Part shown: positions 33,187 through 46,491 of the stretch, piece by piece
How positions within the stretch are numbered: the first letter of the stretch is position 1
Layout: each line of letters begins with the position of its first letter
Assembly: GCA_014529385.2 (NCBI GenBank)
Contig: CM043970.1
Coordinates: forward strand, 65,364,496 to 65,428,495
Length of the DNA stretch: 64,000 nt
Origin: Adiantum capillus-veneris
Lineage: Eukaryota > Streptophyta > Polypodiopsida > Polypodiales > Pteridaceae
Direction: 5' to 3'
Made by a program: the position numbers and the translations under genes
The notes under the pieces: generated by a model
The model's database searches: none
What the model was told of the DNA's origin: nothing
Seen by the model: only the letters and a program-made list of their open reading frames with translations

Positions 33187-36100
33187 CCTTTTGTAAGTAG
33201 ATCAGCAGGATTTTCTGTGGTGTGAACTTTGACAAGCTGAATTTGCTTATCCTCGAGCATTTCCCTGATGAAATGATACTTCACATCCACATGCTTTGTC
33301 TTTGAGTGATAAACTAGATTGCGAGCCAATTGTATAGCACTTTGACTATCACAATATAACACAGGCATCTCTTCTTTGATTCCCAAATCTGTTACTAGTC
33401 GATTAAGCCAAATTGATTCTTTGCATGCCTCTGATGCTGCAACATATTCAGCCTCTGTAGTAGACTGAGTAACACAATCTTGTAATCTAGAACGCCATGA
33501 TACTGCTCCACCAGCCAATGTAAAGACATACCCTAACGTAGACCTTCGGTTGTCTAAGTCACCTGCATAATCTGAGTCTGTAAAACCCTTTACACTTAGC
33601 TCCTGACTCCGATAGCATATACGCATACTCTTTGTAGCTTTCAGGTATCTCAATATTCCTTTCACTGCCTCCCAATGTTTCTTGCCTGGGTTTGACATGT
33701 ATCGACTTACTACTCCCACTGCAAATGCAATGTCTGGGCAAGTAGCAATCATTGCATACATCAAACTACCCACTGCAGACGCATATGGAATCTTATCCAT
33801 TTCAGCCTGTTCTTCCTCAGACACAGGACAATCTTGTTTGCTAAGTTTCACATATGGTGGCAATGGAACACTCAGTGACTTTCCCTTCTCCATATTGAAA
33901 CGTTGCAAAACCTTGTCAATATACTCTGTTTGAGATAACCAAATCAACTTCTTTGATCTGTCTCTCTCAATGCGCATACCAAGTATATGACTTGCCTCAC
34001 CCATGTCTTTCATGTCAAACGATTTTGCCATCTTTGACTTCAAAGCTGAAATTTCTTCCAAGTGCTTGCCAGCAATCAACATGTCATCCACATACAAAAT
34101 AAGGATCAGCCAACTGCCATCCTTAGCCTTCTTTGTATATAGACAATGATCGAACTCACTACGTTTGTAGCCTTGAGAAAGCATAAACTTGTGGAATTTA
34201 TGGTACCATGCCCTCGGTGATTGTTTTAAGCCATAAAGACTCTTTAACAACTGGCATACCCAATCTTCCTTGCCTTTCTCAACAAACCCTTCTGGCTGCT
34301 GCATGTAAATTTCCACATCTAAATCACCATGCAAGAACGTTGTCTTGACATCCATTTGGTGCAACACCAAATCTAATATGGCAACCAATGCAAGAAAGCA
34401 TCTCAATGTAGTCATCTTGACCACCGGAGAGAAGACTTCATCAAAGTCAATGCCTTGTTCTTGCTTAAAGCCCTTGGCAACAAGCCTTGCTTTGTACTTT
34501 GGCTGACTATCATGAGCGGTGATCTTATACCTGTAAACCCATTTAAAGGGTAGAGCCTTTTTGCCCCGTGGTAATTTAACTAGCTTCCATGTCTGGTTTT
34601 TATGCAGAGTTGTCATCTCTGACTGCATGGCCAATTGCCAATTCCCGGAGTCCTTCATTTGCACTGCTTCCTTGTAACATGAAGGCTCATTGCAATCAGT
34701 CAACATGACATAGTTCATAGATGGAACAAACCTATCAGGAGGTCGCGTGACACGTCCAGATCTACGCACAATAGGTGGCTCAGGCTCAGCCACAACCTGT
34801 GGTTCCACTCTATCCTGTCCTTGCTCCTCTTGAGCCCTGAAATTTTGTCTTGCACGTGCAGGTCCATCTTCTTGGAAGACAACTCTTCTAATCTCCTCAA
34901 CCCTCTCTGGTTTAGAATGATATTTGGATTCATTAAAGTGAACATCATTGTTGCGGACAACCTTTCTGGATTGGGGATCCCAAAGTCTGTACCCCATCTC
35001 ACCAGAATTACCATAGCCTAGAAAGATGCACTTTCTACTCTTTGGCTCAAGTTTGTTCCTAAATTCCTTTGGAACGTGAGTATATGCCTCACAGCCAAAG
35101 ACTCTGAGATGCTTGTATGAGGGCATTTTGCCTGACCATACCATCTCTGGCACTGAATCCTTCTGCAAAACCTTGCTAGGAGATCTATTTACAAGATGAA
35201 CAGGTGTTGATACAGCTTCAGCCCAAAACCCATTTGGCAGCTGTGCATTAGACAACATACTTCTGACCTTCTCTTGTATGGTCCTATTCATCCTCTCAGC
35301 AACACCATTTTGAGGAGGATTGTAAGGAGCAGTAAGTTCACGTTTTATACCTTTTGACTCACAAAAGTCCTGAAAGGCCTTTGAAACATACTCTCCACCA
35401 TTGTTAGTGTGTAAGCATTTAAGCTTCTTGCCACTCTGATTCTCCACAAGTGTCACAAACGTTTTGAAAACACTAAACGCTTCATCCTTGTGCTTGAGAA
35501 AGTAAACCCATACTTTCCTCGAGTAATCATCTATAAATGTCATAAAGTAAGAAGCGCCCCCTAGAGATAGGTTAGGCATAGGTCCACACAAATCACTATG
35601 AACAAGTGCCAACTGTGTATCTCTTCTACTGCTTCTATGCTTATGTGGCTGCTGTGTTTGCTTACCATACAGACAATGTTCACAGAATTCAAAATCATTA
35701 AATGAAAAGCCAGGCAAATAACCAGAACGAGACAAGATTTCCATTCCCTTCTTGGACATATGTCCTAACCGGCTATGCCACAAAGAAACGTTCGGCTGCT
35801 CGGTTACATTGATTATATTTTTAGAGACATTTGATACATAAATCATGTAAAGTCCTCCAGACTTTACTCCATGTGCTATTGTCATAGAACCCTTGGATAT
35901 CTTCCACATGTTCTGTCCAAAAGTGGTGACATAGCCAGCATCATCAAGTAAACCTGTGCTGATCAAGCTCTTTGTAATTGCGGGAACATGTCTCACATTC
36001 TTCAGCGTGAAAGAAGAGCCATTCTGAAACTTCAATTAAACATCTCCAACACCTAAGATCTCACATGTCTGCCCATTGCCTAGCCGAACATGATCTTTAG

Positions 36101-37115
36101 TGGTCACATAAGAGGTAAACCACTCCTTGTTTGGAGGCACATGAAGTGATGCCCCTGAGTCTATAATCCAGTCACTCAGTGCATTTCCATCAGATGCTGT
36201 AAGAAGAGCTGAGTCCATTGTATTCTTCAAGAAGTAGATGTCTCCTGACACTAGATTGTCATCCTCTGCAACAGTGTTTGTCACATTTATTTCTTGAATC
36301 TTCACTGAGGACTTGTTCTTCTCACCATGGTCTTCAGCTTTCTCTTTGCCTTTTTCTGCTTTCCATTCTCTGCAGTCTCTTTTCATGTGACCCTTCTTGC
36401 CACAATGGTAGCATTCTATGTCACTCTTGCCTTTAGCACTGCAGGACTTGCTACGAGACTGATTCCTCTTTCCACCTTTGTAATTTTCTTTGGTCCTTCC
36501 CCTGACAACTAAGGCTATTCCTTTGCCTTTGTCCATTGTCTTTCTATTGGTTTCTTCAGTAAGCAAACTTCCTTCTACACCTGCTATGTTCAAACCATCT
36601 GGAGGTGCAGAATTACTCAAAGCTGTGCAAAAAGTGTCCCAACTTTCTGGCAATGTGATCAACAGGAACATAGCTCTAACAGGTTCATCAAACTTGACAC
36701 CTTGAGCTGACAACTGACTATAGATTGTGTTGAATTCATTCAGATGATTGGACATAGGTGTCCCTTCTTTCATCTTCAAGTCAACAAGCTTCTTAAGCCA
36801 GTATACCTGTGAAGCTGCACTCTGCTTCTCATAAAGATCAGTAAGCTTTAACCATGCTTGATAAGCCGACATCTTGTCTGCTACATTGAAGTAAACGCTT
36901 TCTACCAAAGTCAGCATAATGGTAGAAAGTGCCAATTCATCCATTTCGCTCCATTCATCTTCGTCCATATCTTTTGGTTTTATCCCTTTGAGCTTTATAG
37001 GTTTTATCTTCTTCTTTTGTACCAACACGTGCCAAATCTACTTCTTCCACAATGGGAAATTGGTTCCATCCAGCTTCTTGATATTGTAAAGAGCAGTGTC
37101 GTGTGATCCAGCCAT
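33187..37115 (-). pseudogene. Copia B gag-pol polyprotein (two in-frame stops)
   Basis: One continuous frame from ATG 37115, interrupted only by a TAG near 37050 and a TAA at about 36036. Gag has LKGIKPKDMDEDEWSEMDEL and the knuckle CYHCGKKGHMKRDC. Protease has WIIDSGASLHVPP. Integrase has LWHSRLGHMSKKGMEIL, VHSDLCGPMPNLSLGG and a PYNPPQNGVAERMNRTIQ segment. RT has MDVKTTFLHGDLDVEIYMQQ and the catalytic YVDDMLIAG. RNase H has FTDSDYAGDLDNRRSTLGYV and TEAEYVAASEACKESIWL. This is a nearly complete product of about 1300 residues. The lack of frameshifts contrasts with copia A. Confidence 0.9.
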
Positions 37116-38150
37116 AGCTACGCTTCACAGTGGTTTACTTTCCTGGGAAAAATTCGGCAGAGTTTCCCCTGTAAACTGACCTCTGAACCAATATCAACCT
37201 GTCAAATGAACCAAAAAAGCTTCAGATTCTGCATAAATTTCGGCAGAGTCTCCTTTGTAAAATATCTCTGGTGTACTCAAAAACAGACCAAAAAACAGCT
37301 CAAAAAACACTGTCTCTCTGACACTGTAAGCTGCGGGTAAACATGTCCTGCACCTGTACTGTCTCTGACTGTCCTGTCACTGTCCTGTAAGCATAGACTG
37401 CGACAATGCCTCAACGGAAGTAAAGCAAAGATGCAATCCCAACTGTCTAACTCACAGTCAATACATCCTAGCTGCCTATCTAAGGGTGCTCGAGGGATCG
37501 CTCCAAGACCTGTATCACCGAAAGGATCTCAACATTCGAGAATCCCCCAGCTCAATAAAACCTCACTCGACCCTCAACAAAGGCTGCAGTAAATCTGACA
37601 GTACATAGACTTCCCACAAAGTCATACATCCACAAATTTCCCACTGTATGCTGTAACCGTTGCGGCGGTTGTTTGCTGCGTGACTCACAGCCAGCAAACC
37701 CTCAACAGACATACATCATCTCTGACAATACATCCCATGTGGAAGTACCTGCAATGTCAGGATGAAATCTGGAATATCAAGCAGCAAACACAAGCTACCT
37801 GATGAACTAGTGGATGTCGCCTACAGACTGTGTGTAGATGCGCCCGTGTCATATGTGACACGCCTCCAAGAACTGTGAGCCGTCCTTCGATGTGTAGACA
37901 GCCACAAATCAACACTCTGGGAGTGTCGATATCCTCAGCACCTGCAGTCGTAGGCCGAAAACCCCAAATTTGCAGAGTCAGATCTGCACCCGCCGAGACC
38001 ACGTAGTCGAAAATGGCCTGCGCAAACCTTTGTCGAAGCCGAACGGTGGCCGAGATGACGGTCGAATTTCGAATTTCACTCCAATCTGAGCTGGTGACTC
38101 TAGCCTCCTGCAGTGCTGCCCCGAGCCTCGATCTGAGCTCTGATACTAGT

Positions 38151-38344
38151 TGAAGGAGTACGACCGGAAGTGCGACGCGAGAGAGAGAGTTCTAGAAGAA
38201 GAGCACGACGATATGGTGAACTCGCTCTACTGTAATGTGTAGAGCATAGTGAGTTCTTATTAGGTTTTTACAAAAGAATATGTGTACATACTTGGCGGCC
38301 CGCCCACTTACCTGGGCGACCACATTGGGCTTTATACCCCAACA
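38151..38344 (-). repeat. 5' LTR of copia B
   Basis: A 194-bp LTR starting TGTTGGGGTATAAAGCCC in minus reading. It matches 52503-52695 and 54739-54931. The adjacent primer site reads TAGTATCAGAGC, one change from the standard TGGTATCAGAGC. Confidence 0.9.
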
Positions 38345-39124
38345 AAGAGCAATTAGCAAGAGGGCTCACCCAAGAGAGAGAGGGGGCTGATTTTTGCAAG
38401 GCATTATCACACACACACTCACACAATCTCATGTGTGAAGAAAGAGAAGACTATCTCTTCCCAAGCTTTAATGGAGAGCTCATCACCTACTCCAAGCTTG
38501 TGAGATAGAAGCTTACATCAACACACTCTTGGCATGTGGATGCAAATCCAACCAAGAGCCAAGCTTCAATGCATGCTCATCTCCTCTACCAAGCTAATTA
38601 CTAAGAGAAAGCTATGCTAATATGAGTGATTATGTGAGGAGATGTACATCTTTCTCGTAAGATACTCCTTCTTCCTCTCAATCTACTCTCATACCCTGCT
38701 AGCTCTCACCATCTTCGAAGGTGTGTGAGGTCTTGGGTCTGAGAACGGGGATAATTAAAGTTGTGTTTGCTAAGTGTTTTGCTTAGTGCATGAAGCTTTC
38801 ATCTTCATTGCACTAGCTAGTCTTGAAGGAACACAAAGAATTGTATTGTACAATGTCTCTCTTGATGGGAGAAACCATAATACAAAGCCTTTTGGAGGGG
38901 GGACCGGCTCCATACAAATCCGGTCCTCAACTGTTGTCAATAGCTTAATTTCTCTCTCTTTTGAAAGTATTGTTGATGCTATCTAACTAGGTGTTATGCT
39001 TTTTGTTGCTCTCTCCACCCAAGCACTCTTGTAATTCTCATTAGGAATCTATTCTAATGAAATGCCCACTATGTTCATGCTAATTTCCGCTACACATAAG
39101 TTTTTTAGACCATTAAATGTTACA
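38345..39124 (+). repeat. 5' LTR of gypsy C (right portion)
   Basis: Nearly identical to 55775-56554, ending TGTTACA before the primer site. Its left half is missing. Confidence 0.92.
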
Positions 39125-39125
39125 T

Positions 39126-39137
39126 TGGTATCAGAGC
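39126..39137 (+). other. Primer-binding site of gypsy C (tRNA-iMet)
   Basis: TGGTATCAGAGC begins two bases after the LTR end at 39124. Confidence 0.88.
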
Positions 39138-39541
39138 ACAAGGTTTCTCTTTTCTTGCTCAAGAAGGGAGGTCCTCAAGCTAGCTATAAATGGTTGGTAT
39201 TATTAATTGCCTATGAGTAAGTAGAATAGGGATTTTTCAGCCTTGCAGTGCGCCTGCCTTCGTGCAGTTAACGGGGCATCACCGTTGAGAGCTATGGTCT
39301 TAATAGTGGAGTCCTATGGGGCTTGCCTACGGCTTAACCACTATTGAGCTATTAGAAGCTTGACAGGAGCCGGTGCTGTTTTGGTGTCGAAAGACCCTCT
39401 CTTCTATTCCTTGCAATTAATGGTATTCGAGCCGCGGGTACAGTAGCTTGAGTGCTTTTTCTAAAGGGGTAAAGAGGAGTAGCAACTAGGGCTTGAAGTG
39501 CCAAAGTACACCTAAAAAGTTTACAGCTAAAAGTTGTTAGA

Positions 39542-41050
39542 ATGGCTGACAATAGTAAAGGGAGTGAAATTAATGTTGATAACTTTGATTTTGCTCATGA
39601 GCAAGCTACTAATGATGCTTCAATGCTTGTTAACTATCTTGTTTCTAGGCTTCAACAAGCCATGGGCAATCCATCTCTCCAAAGTGAAGTGCAACGACAG
39701 CTCCATGCTCACGGGATTCTCCAAGCTCATCACCATGACGAGAGAACACCTAGGAAGCCTCCTTGTGAGACTACCAAAAGAGGTCTCTCTCCGATTTGGG
39801 AAGAAGAAGAGAATCCGTACGAAGGGCTCAAGAATTTACTTCTTGATGATGCATCTCCTTCCCAAAGGAGAACTCAAGAGCCTCCACCGAAGGAACGAGA
39901 AAGAAGTGAGTCTTCCGCCACCTCGGTCGAGATGGCTCCACGAAGAGGGCGGGCTAAACGCTCTCCATCACCACCAAAGCGGACAAGACCATCACACTCT
40001 TCTCCATGCCATAATTCAAAGAGGGATGATAAAAAGCAAGAGAAGAAAAAGGCGAGAAAGAGGACACCCTCTTCTCCATCTTCTTCATCCTCTTCCTCTG
40101 ATGAAAGTGATGGTGAAGACAACGAAGATCAAGACAAGAAAAAGGCGAGAAAGAGGTCACCCTCTTCTCCACCTTCTGAAGAAAGTGATGGTGCAACCTT
40201 TGAACCATCAAAAAGAAGAGGCCATAGGAAATCCTATGCCGCATGGAAGAGGTCATCCAAGTTGAAGAAATTCAAAGAGGGAGGGAAGAGCATCTCTTTC
40301 CTTACCTATGATGGTACCTTTGGTGCTACGGACAAAGTCTTGGCCTTTATCCAACAGTTCGATGCGGTGTTTGGAGATGAGGGCTTCACGGAGTCCTCTA
40401 AGCTACGCCATGTAGCTATGCACTTTCAAAAGTTCGCCAGGCAATGGTGGTCTAGCCTACGAGCCAATGGTGAAGCTCCACGAGCATGGAAAGCTTTAAG
40501 AGTTTCCATTATGAAGCAGTTTTTGGCCACCGATGCCAAAGACAAAGTACTCACCGAATGGCGAAGCTTAAAGCTCTCTCCCAATGAATCCATCCACAAA
40601 TATGTAGACAAGTTTTGGGACCTACAACTCAAAGCCACTGTCTTAAAAAAGTTGGATTTTGGAGAGCAAAAGCAACAATTTTGTGCGGGCTTAACAGAAG
40701 AAATGGCGGAGTATGTCAACTCCCAAAGGCCACGTACCATATCGGCGGTAATACACCATACTATGGTGGCCTCTTGAATCAATTTCCAAACGGGGGCTAA
40801 AAGAAATAATAAGCCCCCGGAAAACAAGGGTTCCAATGAGCCTAAGGGGAAGGACAATGTCCAAAAGTCTCCTAAGGGCAACTCCAACAAAGCTAAAGAG
40901 AAGGGAGTTTACAAAGGTAAGAACAAACTCTCTCCTGAAGAGCTTGAGTGTTATCGCAAGGATAATCGGTGTTTCAAGTGTGGCGAACAAGGGCATGCGT
41001 ACCGCGCTTGTCCCCAAAAGAACAACCGCCAAGATCCTCCTAGAGCTTCC
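39542..41050 (+). pseudogene. Gypsy C gag with zinc knuckle
   Basis: ATG 39542 gives MADNSKGSEINVDNFDF. A long Arg/Ser/Lys-rich linker (about residues 60-235, many RKRSPSSP-like patches) precedes the Retrotrans_gag domain (FLTYDGTFGATDKVLAFIQQ, QWWSSLRANGEAPRAWKAL, VLTEWRSLKLSPNESIHKYV). A TGA at 40775-40777 follows. The same frame continues to the CCHC knuckle CFKCGEQGHAYRAC (about 40975-41016) and into protease. Gag packages the element RNA. The RS-like linker is unusually long for this family. Confidence 0.88.
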
Positions 41051-42868
41051 TTGGTTGAAATCCAAGAGGAGGAGACTCACCAAACTCATCACAAAGGATC
41101 TCCTCTATGCCATGCTTGGGGAAAGGTAAGAGAACATGATGCTTTTATTCTCTTTGACCTTGGTTCTACTCACAATTTTATATCTATAGAGTTGGCCACC
41201 AAGCTAGGCATACAATCCTACGAGATGGGAGATGTCCTACCCGCAGAGAATGCCTTCAAGGGGCAAGAAGCTTCAGTCACTCCCTTAATCGGGAAATTGA
41301 GGCTTCATGTCCAAGGCTATGTGGACAAAGAGGACTTCTTTATCTCTCCTCTCAAGCATGAGGATGTAATCCTAGGGGCACCATGGTTTGACCACCTGGC
41401 TGCCAATGTTAAATTTCCTGAAAGGAGAATCTCCTTTAAGTTCAGGGAAAAAGACATGTATATAGATGCTAAGGAAATGGGTAACACTATCCCCATTGTA
41501 CATACACCAGCTTTCAACAAGTCAATAAAGAGCTCTATTTCCGTGTACATGATTTTTGTTAAAGATTCTCAAAATGAACCTAATGCTTTAGCAAAAGAAA
41601 ATAAAAGAAACCAAAAGGAATTAGAGTTATCCAATTTTCTCAAGGGGTTTCAAGATGTTTTTATTGACGACATCGCTTGTGAGCTACCTCCTAAACGAGG
41701 TAATGATGACCATGCAATTGAACTTCTTCCAGGAAGTTCACCGCCTAACAAACCTCCTTATAGAGTTTCTCAAGCTCAACAAGAGGAGATTATGCGGCAA
41801 GTGCATGAGTTAGTTGAGAAAGGCATGGTTAGGCCTAGCTCATCTCCATTTTGCTCACCTGTGCTATTAGTGCAAAAGAAAGACGGCACATATCGTATGT
41901 GTGTCGATTATAGAGCACTAAATAGGATCACTATCAAGAATAGGTTTCCCGTTCCACAGGTAGAAGACCTATTTGATAAGCTACAAGGATCGACCTACTT
42001 CAGTAGGATTGACCTCAAAAGTGGTTATCATCAAATAAGGATAGTTGATCAAGACATTGTAAAGACCGCATTTCGCACCACATTTGGTCTTTACGAATAC
42101 ATTGTCATGCCTTTTGGCTTAACCAATGCACCAGCCACATTCAACCGCTTGATGGAGAAGCTGTTCAGGCCTCATCGAACCTTCACTGGAGTGTTCTTTG
42201 ATGATATTATCATCTACTCTAATTCATTAGATGAACACAAGCAACACCTCCAGGTAATATTTCAAGTTTTAAGAGAGAATAAACTTTATGTTAATCGAAA
42301 GAAAAGTGAATTTTTCTTGCAAGAGATTTAGTATTTAGGTCATATTATCTCTCAAGATGGCATCCAAATGGATCCATCAAAGTTAGAGGTAATAAAAGGA
42401 TGGCCTAAACCAAGGAATCTTCATGAATTAAGAAGCTTTATAGGTATGTGTGCATACTATAGACGCTTCATAGAAAAGTTCTCACAAATTGCGGGACCAT
42501 TACATGACCTAACAAAGAAAAGCGTTAGGTATACATGGTCTGCTAAGGAGAACAATGCTTTCGAAAAGCTTATCTCTCAACCTGTGCTTACACTACCGGA
42601 TCTCTCAAAACCATTTGAGGTCCAATGTGATGCTTGTGGTGATTGCCTTGGAGCTGTTTTGCTCCAAGAAGGGCACGCCATAGGCTATGAGAGTCGAAGG
42701 CTCGACCCTGTTGAGCAAGCTTTAGGCATATATGAAAAGGAACTCCTTGCAGTTCTACATGCCTTAGACTCATGGAAGCACTATTTATTGGGGACTCCTT
42801 TCATTTTGTGAACGGATCACCAAAGTCTTAAGTACTTCATGACGCAGACCAAGCTCTCCGACAAACAA
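41051..42868 (+). pseudogene. Gypsy C protease, reverse transcriptase, RNase H (5' part)
   Basis: Same frame as gag. Protease has ILFDLGSTHNFISIELATKL, where the usual D-S-G reads D-L-G. RT has PYRVSQAQQEEIMRQVHELV, KDGTYRMCVDYRALNRITIK, FSRIDLKSGYHQIRI, FGLTNAPATFNRLM and the catalytic FFDDIIIYS. After a TAG at 42329 it continues HIISQDGIQMDPSKLEVIKG. RNase H has LSKPFEVQCDACGDCLGAVL. A TGA at 42809 precedes the TDHQSLKYF motif, which is cut by the hAT insertion at 42877. Confidence 0.9.
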
Positions 42869-42876
42869 ATGAGGTG

Positions 42877-43870
42877 CTAAGTTGCATTATTCGTTATTCG
42901 GGAGACGTATAATACGCGAATAATGGGCGTATTATTCGTTTATCTAAATTATACGGCCGTATTATACAGTGCCACATCAGCATAAACGGCTAATCGTATA
43001 ACTTCTTAGTTTTTCGATCGAAAAACTTTTCGATCGAAATTATTTTCGATCAAAAATTATAACGATCGAATATGTTAGTATATATAGCACCACGCGACAG
43101 GCGTTATACCAGCTTTCACAGTCAGTGTTGTCCATGTGAGTACTCTCACCAAACGATCAAAAAAAGTAATTTGTAAAAAAATAAAATAATTTGAGTTTAA
43201 TAAAAATTAAAATTCAATAGAATTTTAAGTTTTGTGATTCAAATATATGAATTTGTTTTGAAAAACTTAGTAAATAGTTGGAAGTTTGTATTTTGTGAAG
43301 AGTTTAATCTCTCACCTGATACAAACTGTAATTATAAGAATCACTTGTCAATGTGTTCAATTAATTGACACTTGAAAGTGACTAATAAAAAAAAGGAAGA
43401 TATTATCGTTGTGTGTAGAGTGTACTCTCACATGAGATAATTAGTTTAAAAATATAGTTACATAAAAATGAATTTTATGTAATTTAAAGTTCGATTTTGA
43501 TGTGTAGAGATTTTCTCTCACTTCAAAATGAATATAATGAAACAAAATTATATTTTTACGTTTTGTGTAGAGCTATTCACACTGCTATGCTCTCACTAGA
43601 GTAAAAATTTAGGAAAAAAATGTCCAAAAATATTGATATTCTCTTATCTTTATTTGGACTGCAAAATCTACCGTACTGTGTGAGAGCATACACATGCTCG
43701 CATTGTAGATAGATAATCGCTTAAAAATCTATGGTAAAGTGTAAGAACTTTTTGTTCGCACTTTACATAGATACGATAATTATCAAGTATTGTAAGTGAT
43801 TATCGTTTTGACATTTAAAAATGTCACTTATAGCTCTTGTATGTATAGCAATTTATAATGATAATCATTT
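42877..43870. repeat. hAT left subterminal repeat region
   Basis: Non-coding and AT-rich. The outer 200 bp hold ATACG/CGTAT motifs and TTTTCGATCGAAA palindromes (CGATCG at 43015, 43031, 43063). Further in, GTGTAGAG..CTCTCAC motifs recur (about 43415, 43500, 43565, 43680). These match, inverted, the GTGAGAG..CTACAC series at the right end. They are likely transposase-binding sites. Confidence 0.8.
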
Positions 43871-44127
43871 TAATACTTGATTTAATTGTAATTATTGATT
43901 ATCGTAATGTGTTAAAGCTACAAGCTTGCACTTTAGATAAATCGATGCAATTTATATGTAATCCAATGGTATTGTTTTTTATTATTGTATTTTTGTTCAA
44001 TCATTGTTTTTAATTATTTTAATTTCATTCAATCATTGTTAGTTAAATTAGTTTAATGTTTTAATTGATTTTGATTATGAAAATGATCATTGACTTTGTT
44101 TTTACTAGCAAATTACTTTTGTGCATC

Positions 44128-46224
44128 ATGGTGAAAGGACAAGAGTGGAGTTATGTGCATGAGTTGAAAGTTGGGAGAAATACATCTTGACTTAAATGTA
44201 AATCTTGTGGCCATGAGTTCAGTGGTAATGCAACCAGAATTAAAGAGCATTTATTTAAAGTCCCTGGCAATGTTAAAAAGTGCGGGGCACCACCAAAAGA
44301 TATTCATGAAAAATTTGCCATGTATTCTCGCAAAGTAAAGTTGACTCTTGCAGCTAAACATAAAGGTGATGTTTCTAAAGATATTCATGCGAATATTGAA
44401 CCATCTGTATGCAATGAGGCAACAGAAGAGGTGTGTACCACTCAAGTAAACGATCAAAGTTCTCAATTAAACCCTCTTCATGGACATGCTTCTACATTAG
44501 GAGGAGTTCCTAGCACAAGCAAATCTGGCCAAGCGTCATCCAATGGACAAACAATGCCTGAAGCATTAGGTAAACAATGGTTGCTTGAGTTGCATTTAAA
44601 ATGGACACAAGCATTTGTTGCGTGTGGCATATCGTTCAATGCTATGCACAATCCAATATTTCAAGATGCTTTGATGAGTACAGCCAAAAAAGGATTTGTG
44701 CTTCCTGACTATAACAAGATGCAAACTGAATATCTTGATAAAGTCAAAGACAGTATTGAAGCCATTCTCAAACGCACAGTTCTAGAGTTTGTTCCAGCAT
44801 ATGGATGGACCATAGCATTGGATGGATGGACTAACTATCAGAAAAAACCTTTAATCAATGTAATGCTTATTAACCCTAGAGGGGCTATGTTCGTGGAAGC
44901 AATTGACAGCTCATTGAAAGAGAAGACTATCACCTACCTAGCAGGGGTGTATGAGCGTGCAATTGCAAAGGCAGGTGGACCAAAGAATGTGACTGCTATT
45001 GTCACAGATAATGCGTCCAACTACAAAGGAGCAGGAAGAGCTATTCAAGTCAAGTATCCGGAGATTTCTTGGGTACCATGTGCAGCTCACACTTTAAATT
45101 TGCTTTTAAAAGATATTGGTAAAATGGCATGTGTGAAGCAAACTTTATTGGATGAAAATCATGTGGTGAAATTCATTAGAGAGCATCAATTTTCGTATGC
45201 TCTTTTTCGAACCAAGTCACCAAATAAAGCTTTGCAAATATTTTGTGCGACAAGGTTTGCTACGGCATACTATGTTCTTGCTGCTTTGCAAGAGTTGAAG
45301 CTTGCATTGATGGAAACCTTAGCAGACAGAAGATGGGATGGATGGCTCAGCAAGTATCCAAGTTATCAGGAAGGAGCTGGTTGATGTGCGCAAATAGTAA
45401 ACTCGCCAGTCTTTTGGCGTAATGTAGAAAGAATAGTAACTGTGTCAAAGCCATTTGTAGATCTTTTGAGAGCAGTTGACACAGATTCTTTTATTTTTGG
45501 TCGGGTATACTGGTATATGTCAGAGGCTATACGCAAGCTAAGAGAAAATGTCAGTTTTGGTGCAAAGGATAAAGCTACCATGATTACAATTGTTAACAAG
45601 CGTTGGGTGCAGTTGCATACGTCATTACATGGTGCGGCTTTTGCATTGGATCCTAAGTTTCAAATGCATCAGTAATCTGCCAACAAAGAAGTTATGTCCG
45701 ACTTCAAAACAATGTGCTCCCAACTCTTAGGGCACGAAGATGGAAAAACAGCTTTTCATCAGCGAGTAGATTATGCCAACAGAACTGGTATGTTTCAGGA
45801 TCCGTGGCATATAGATGCCATTGGCAAAACAAGTGCACCTTTATGGTGGAAGGAGTATGGTGGAGAGAAAGTGGAGTTGCAACACATTGAAGTTAGAGTT
45901 TTATCAGTAGCTGCATCAAGTGGAAGTTATGAGCGAAACTGGTCAGCATTCGACTTTGTGCACACTAAAAAGCGAAACAGACTTCATACTAAACGGTCTA
46001 CTGATTTGGTGTATGTTTTTTGCAATATGAGACTTATTTATAAGCCTCAAAACATTGCAACTAGAGCCGCTCAAAAGCAATATGGAGTCTTCCAAACGCA
46101 TGAAGCTATTTCTGCAGAAGTTGATGATGATGATGATATGGAATGGGAGATAGTTTCAGAATGCTCAGATATGGACGAAGTAGATGATATGGTTGCAGTT
46201 TTTGAAGATGGAGATGATTTGTGA
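44128..46224 (+). pseudogene. hAT transposase (BED finger, DUF659, hAT C-terminal dimer)
   Basis: One frame of 698 codons from ATG 44128, with in-frame stops at 44188 (TGA), 45382 (TGA) and 45673 (TAA) and no obvious net frameshift. Residues about 21-55 form a BED-type zinc finger (CKSCGHEFSGN..RIKEHLF..KKCGAPP). DUF659 has YGWTIALDGWTNYQKKPLIN and IVTDNASNYKGAGRAIQ, followed by WVPCAAHTLNLLLKDIGK. The middle has LQIFCATRFATAYYVLAALQ. The C-terminal dimerisation region has PLWWKEYGGE and SVAASSGSYERNWSAFDFVH. The tail is acidic (DDDDDMEWE). It catalyses cut-and-paste movement; this copy is inactive unless the stops are bypassed. Confidence 0.92.
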
Positions 46225-46491
46225 GAGTACCATTGTAATACTTACTCAACAAGTTTTTGTATATGATGAAAGAAAGTGTTATCTCGTTGTCGTTCACATC
46301 AAAACCTCTCTCGTTCTCTCTCTCATACGCACATATTCACTCACACTCAAATATAAACTGCCGATAATATCTTGTCAAATAACAATTACATAAAGTCGAT
46401 GTAGGTTTGAAATTACAACAAGGTTCTGGGAAATTACTCAATCAAAAAGAGTTTGATATAATTTTGAGATTACAAAAAGCTTCTGAGTGAC

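Larger units (their letters stand above)
33187..38344 (-). mobile_element. Copia B: Ty1/copia element, 3' truncated
   Basis: The 5' LTR (38151-38344), leader (37116-38150) and nearly complete gag-pol (33187-37115) are on the minus strand. The sequence diverges abruptly at 33187, within the last codons of RNase H (ENPADLLTK then unrelated sequence). The 3' coding end and the 3' LTR are therefore missing. The full end is visible in the related element at 52503-54931. Its right edge falls in the 5' LTR of gypsy C just before AAGAGCAATT, which the gypsy C 3' LTR shows uninterrupted at 55775. Confidence 0.88.

Noticed and set aside
38774-38986. 70-codon ORF repeated at 56204-56416
   Set aside because: Its duplication reflects the two gypsy C LTRs, not gene conservation.
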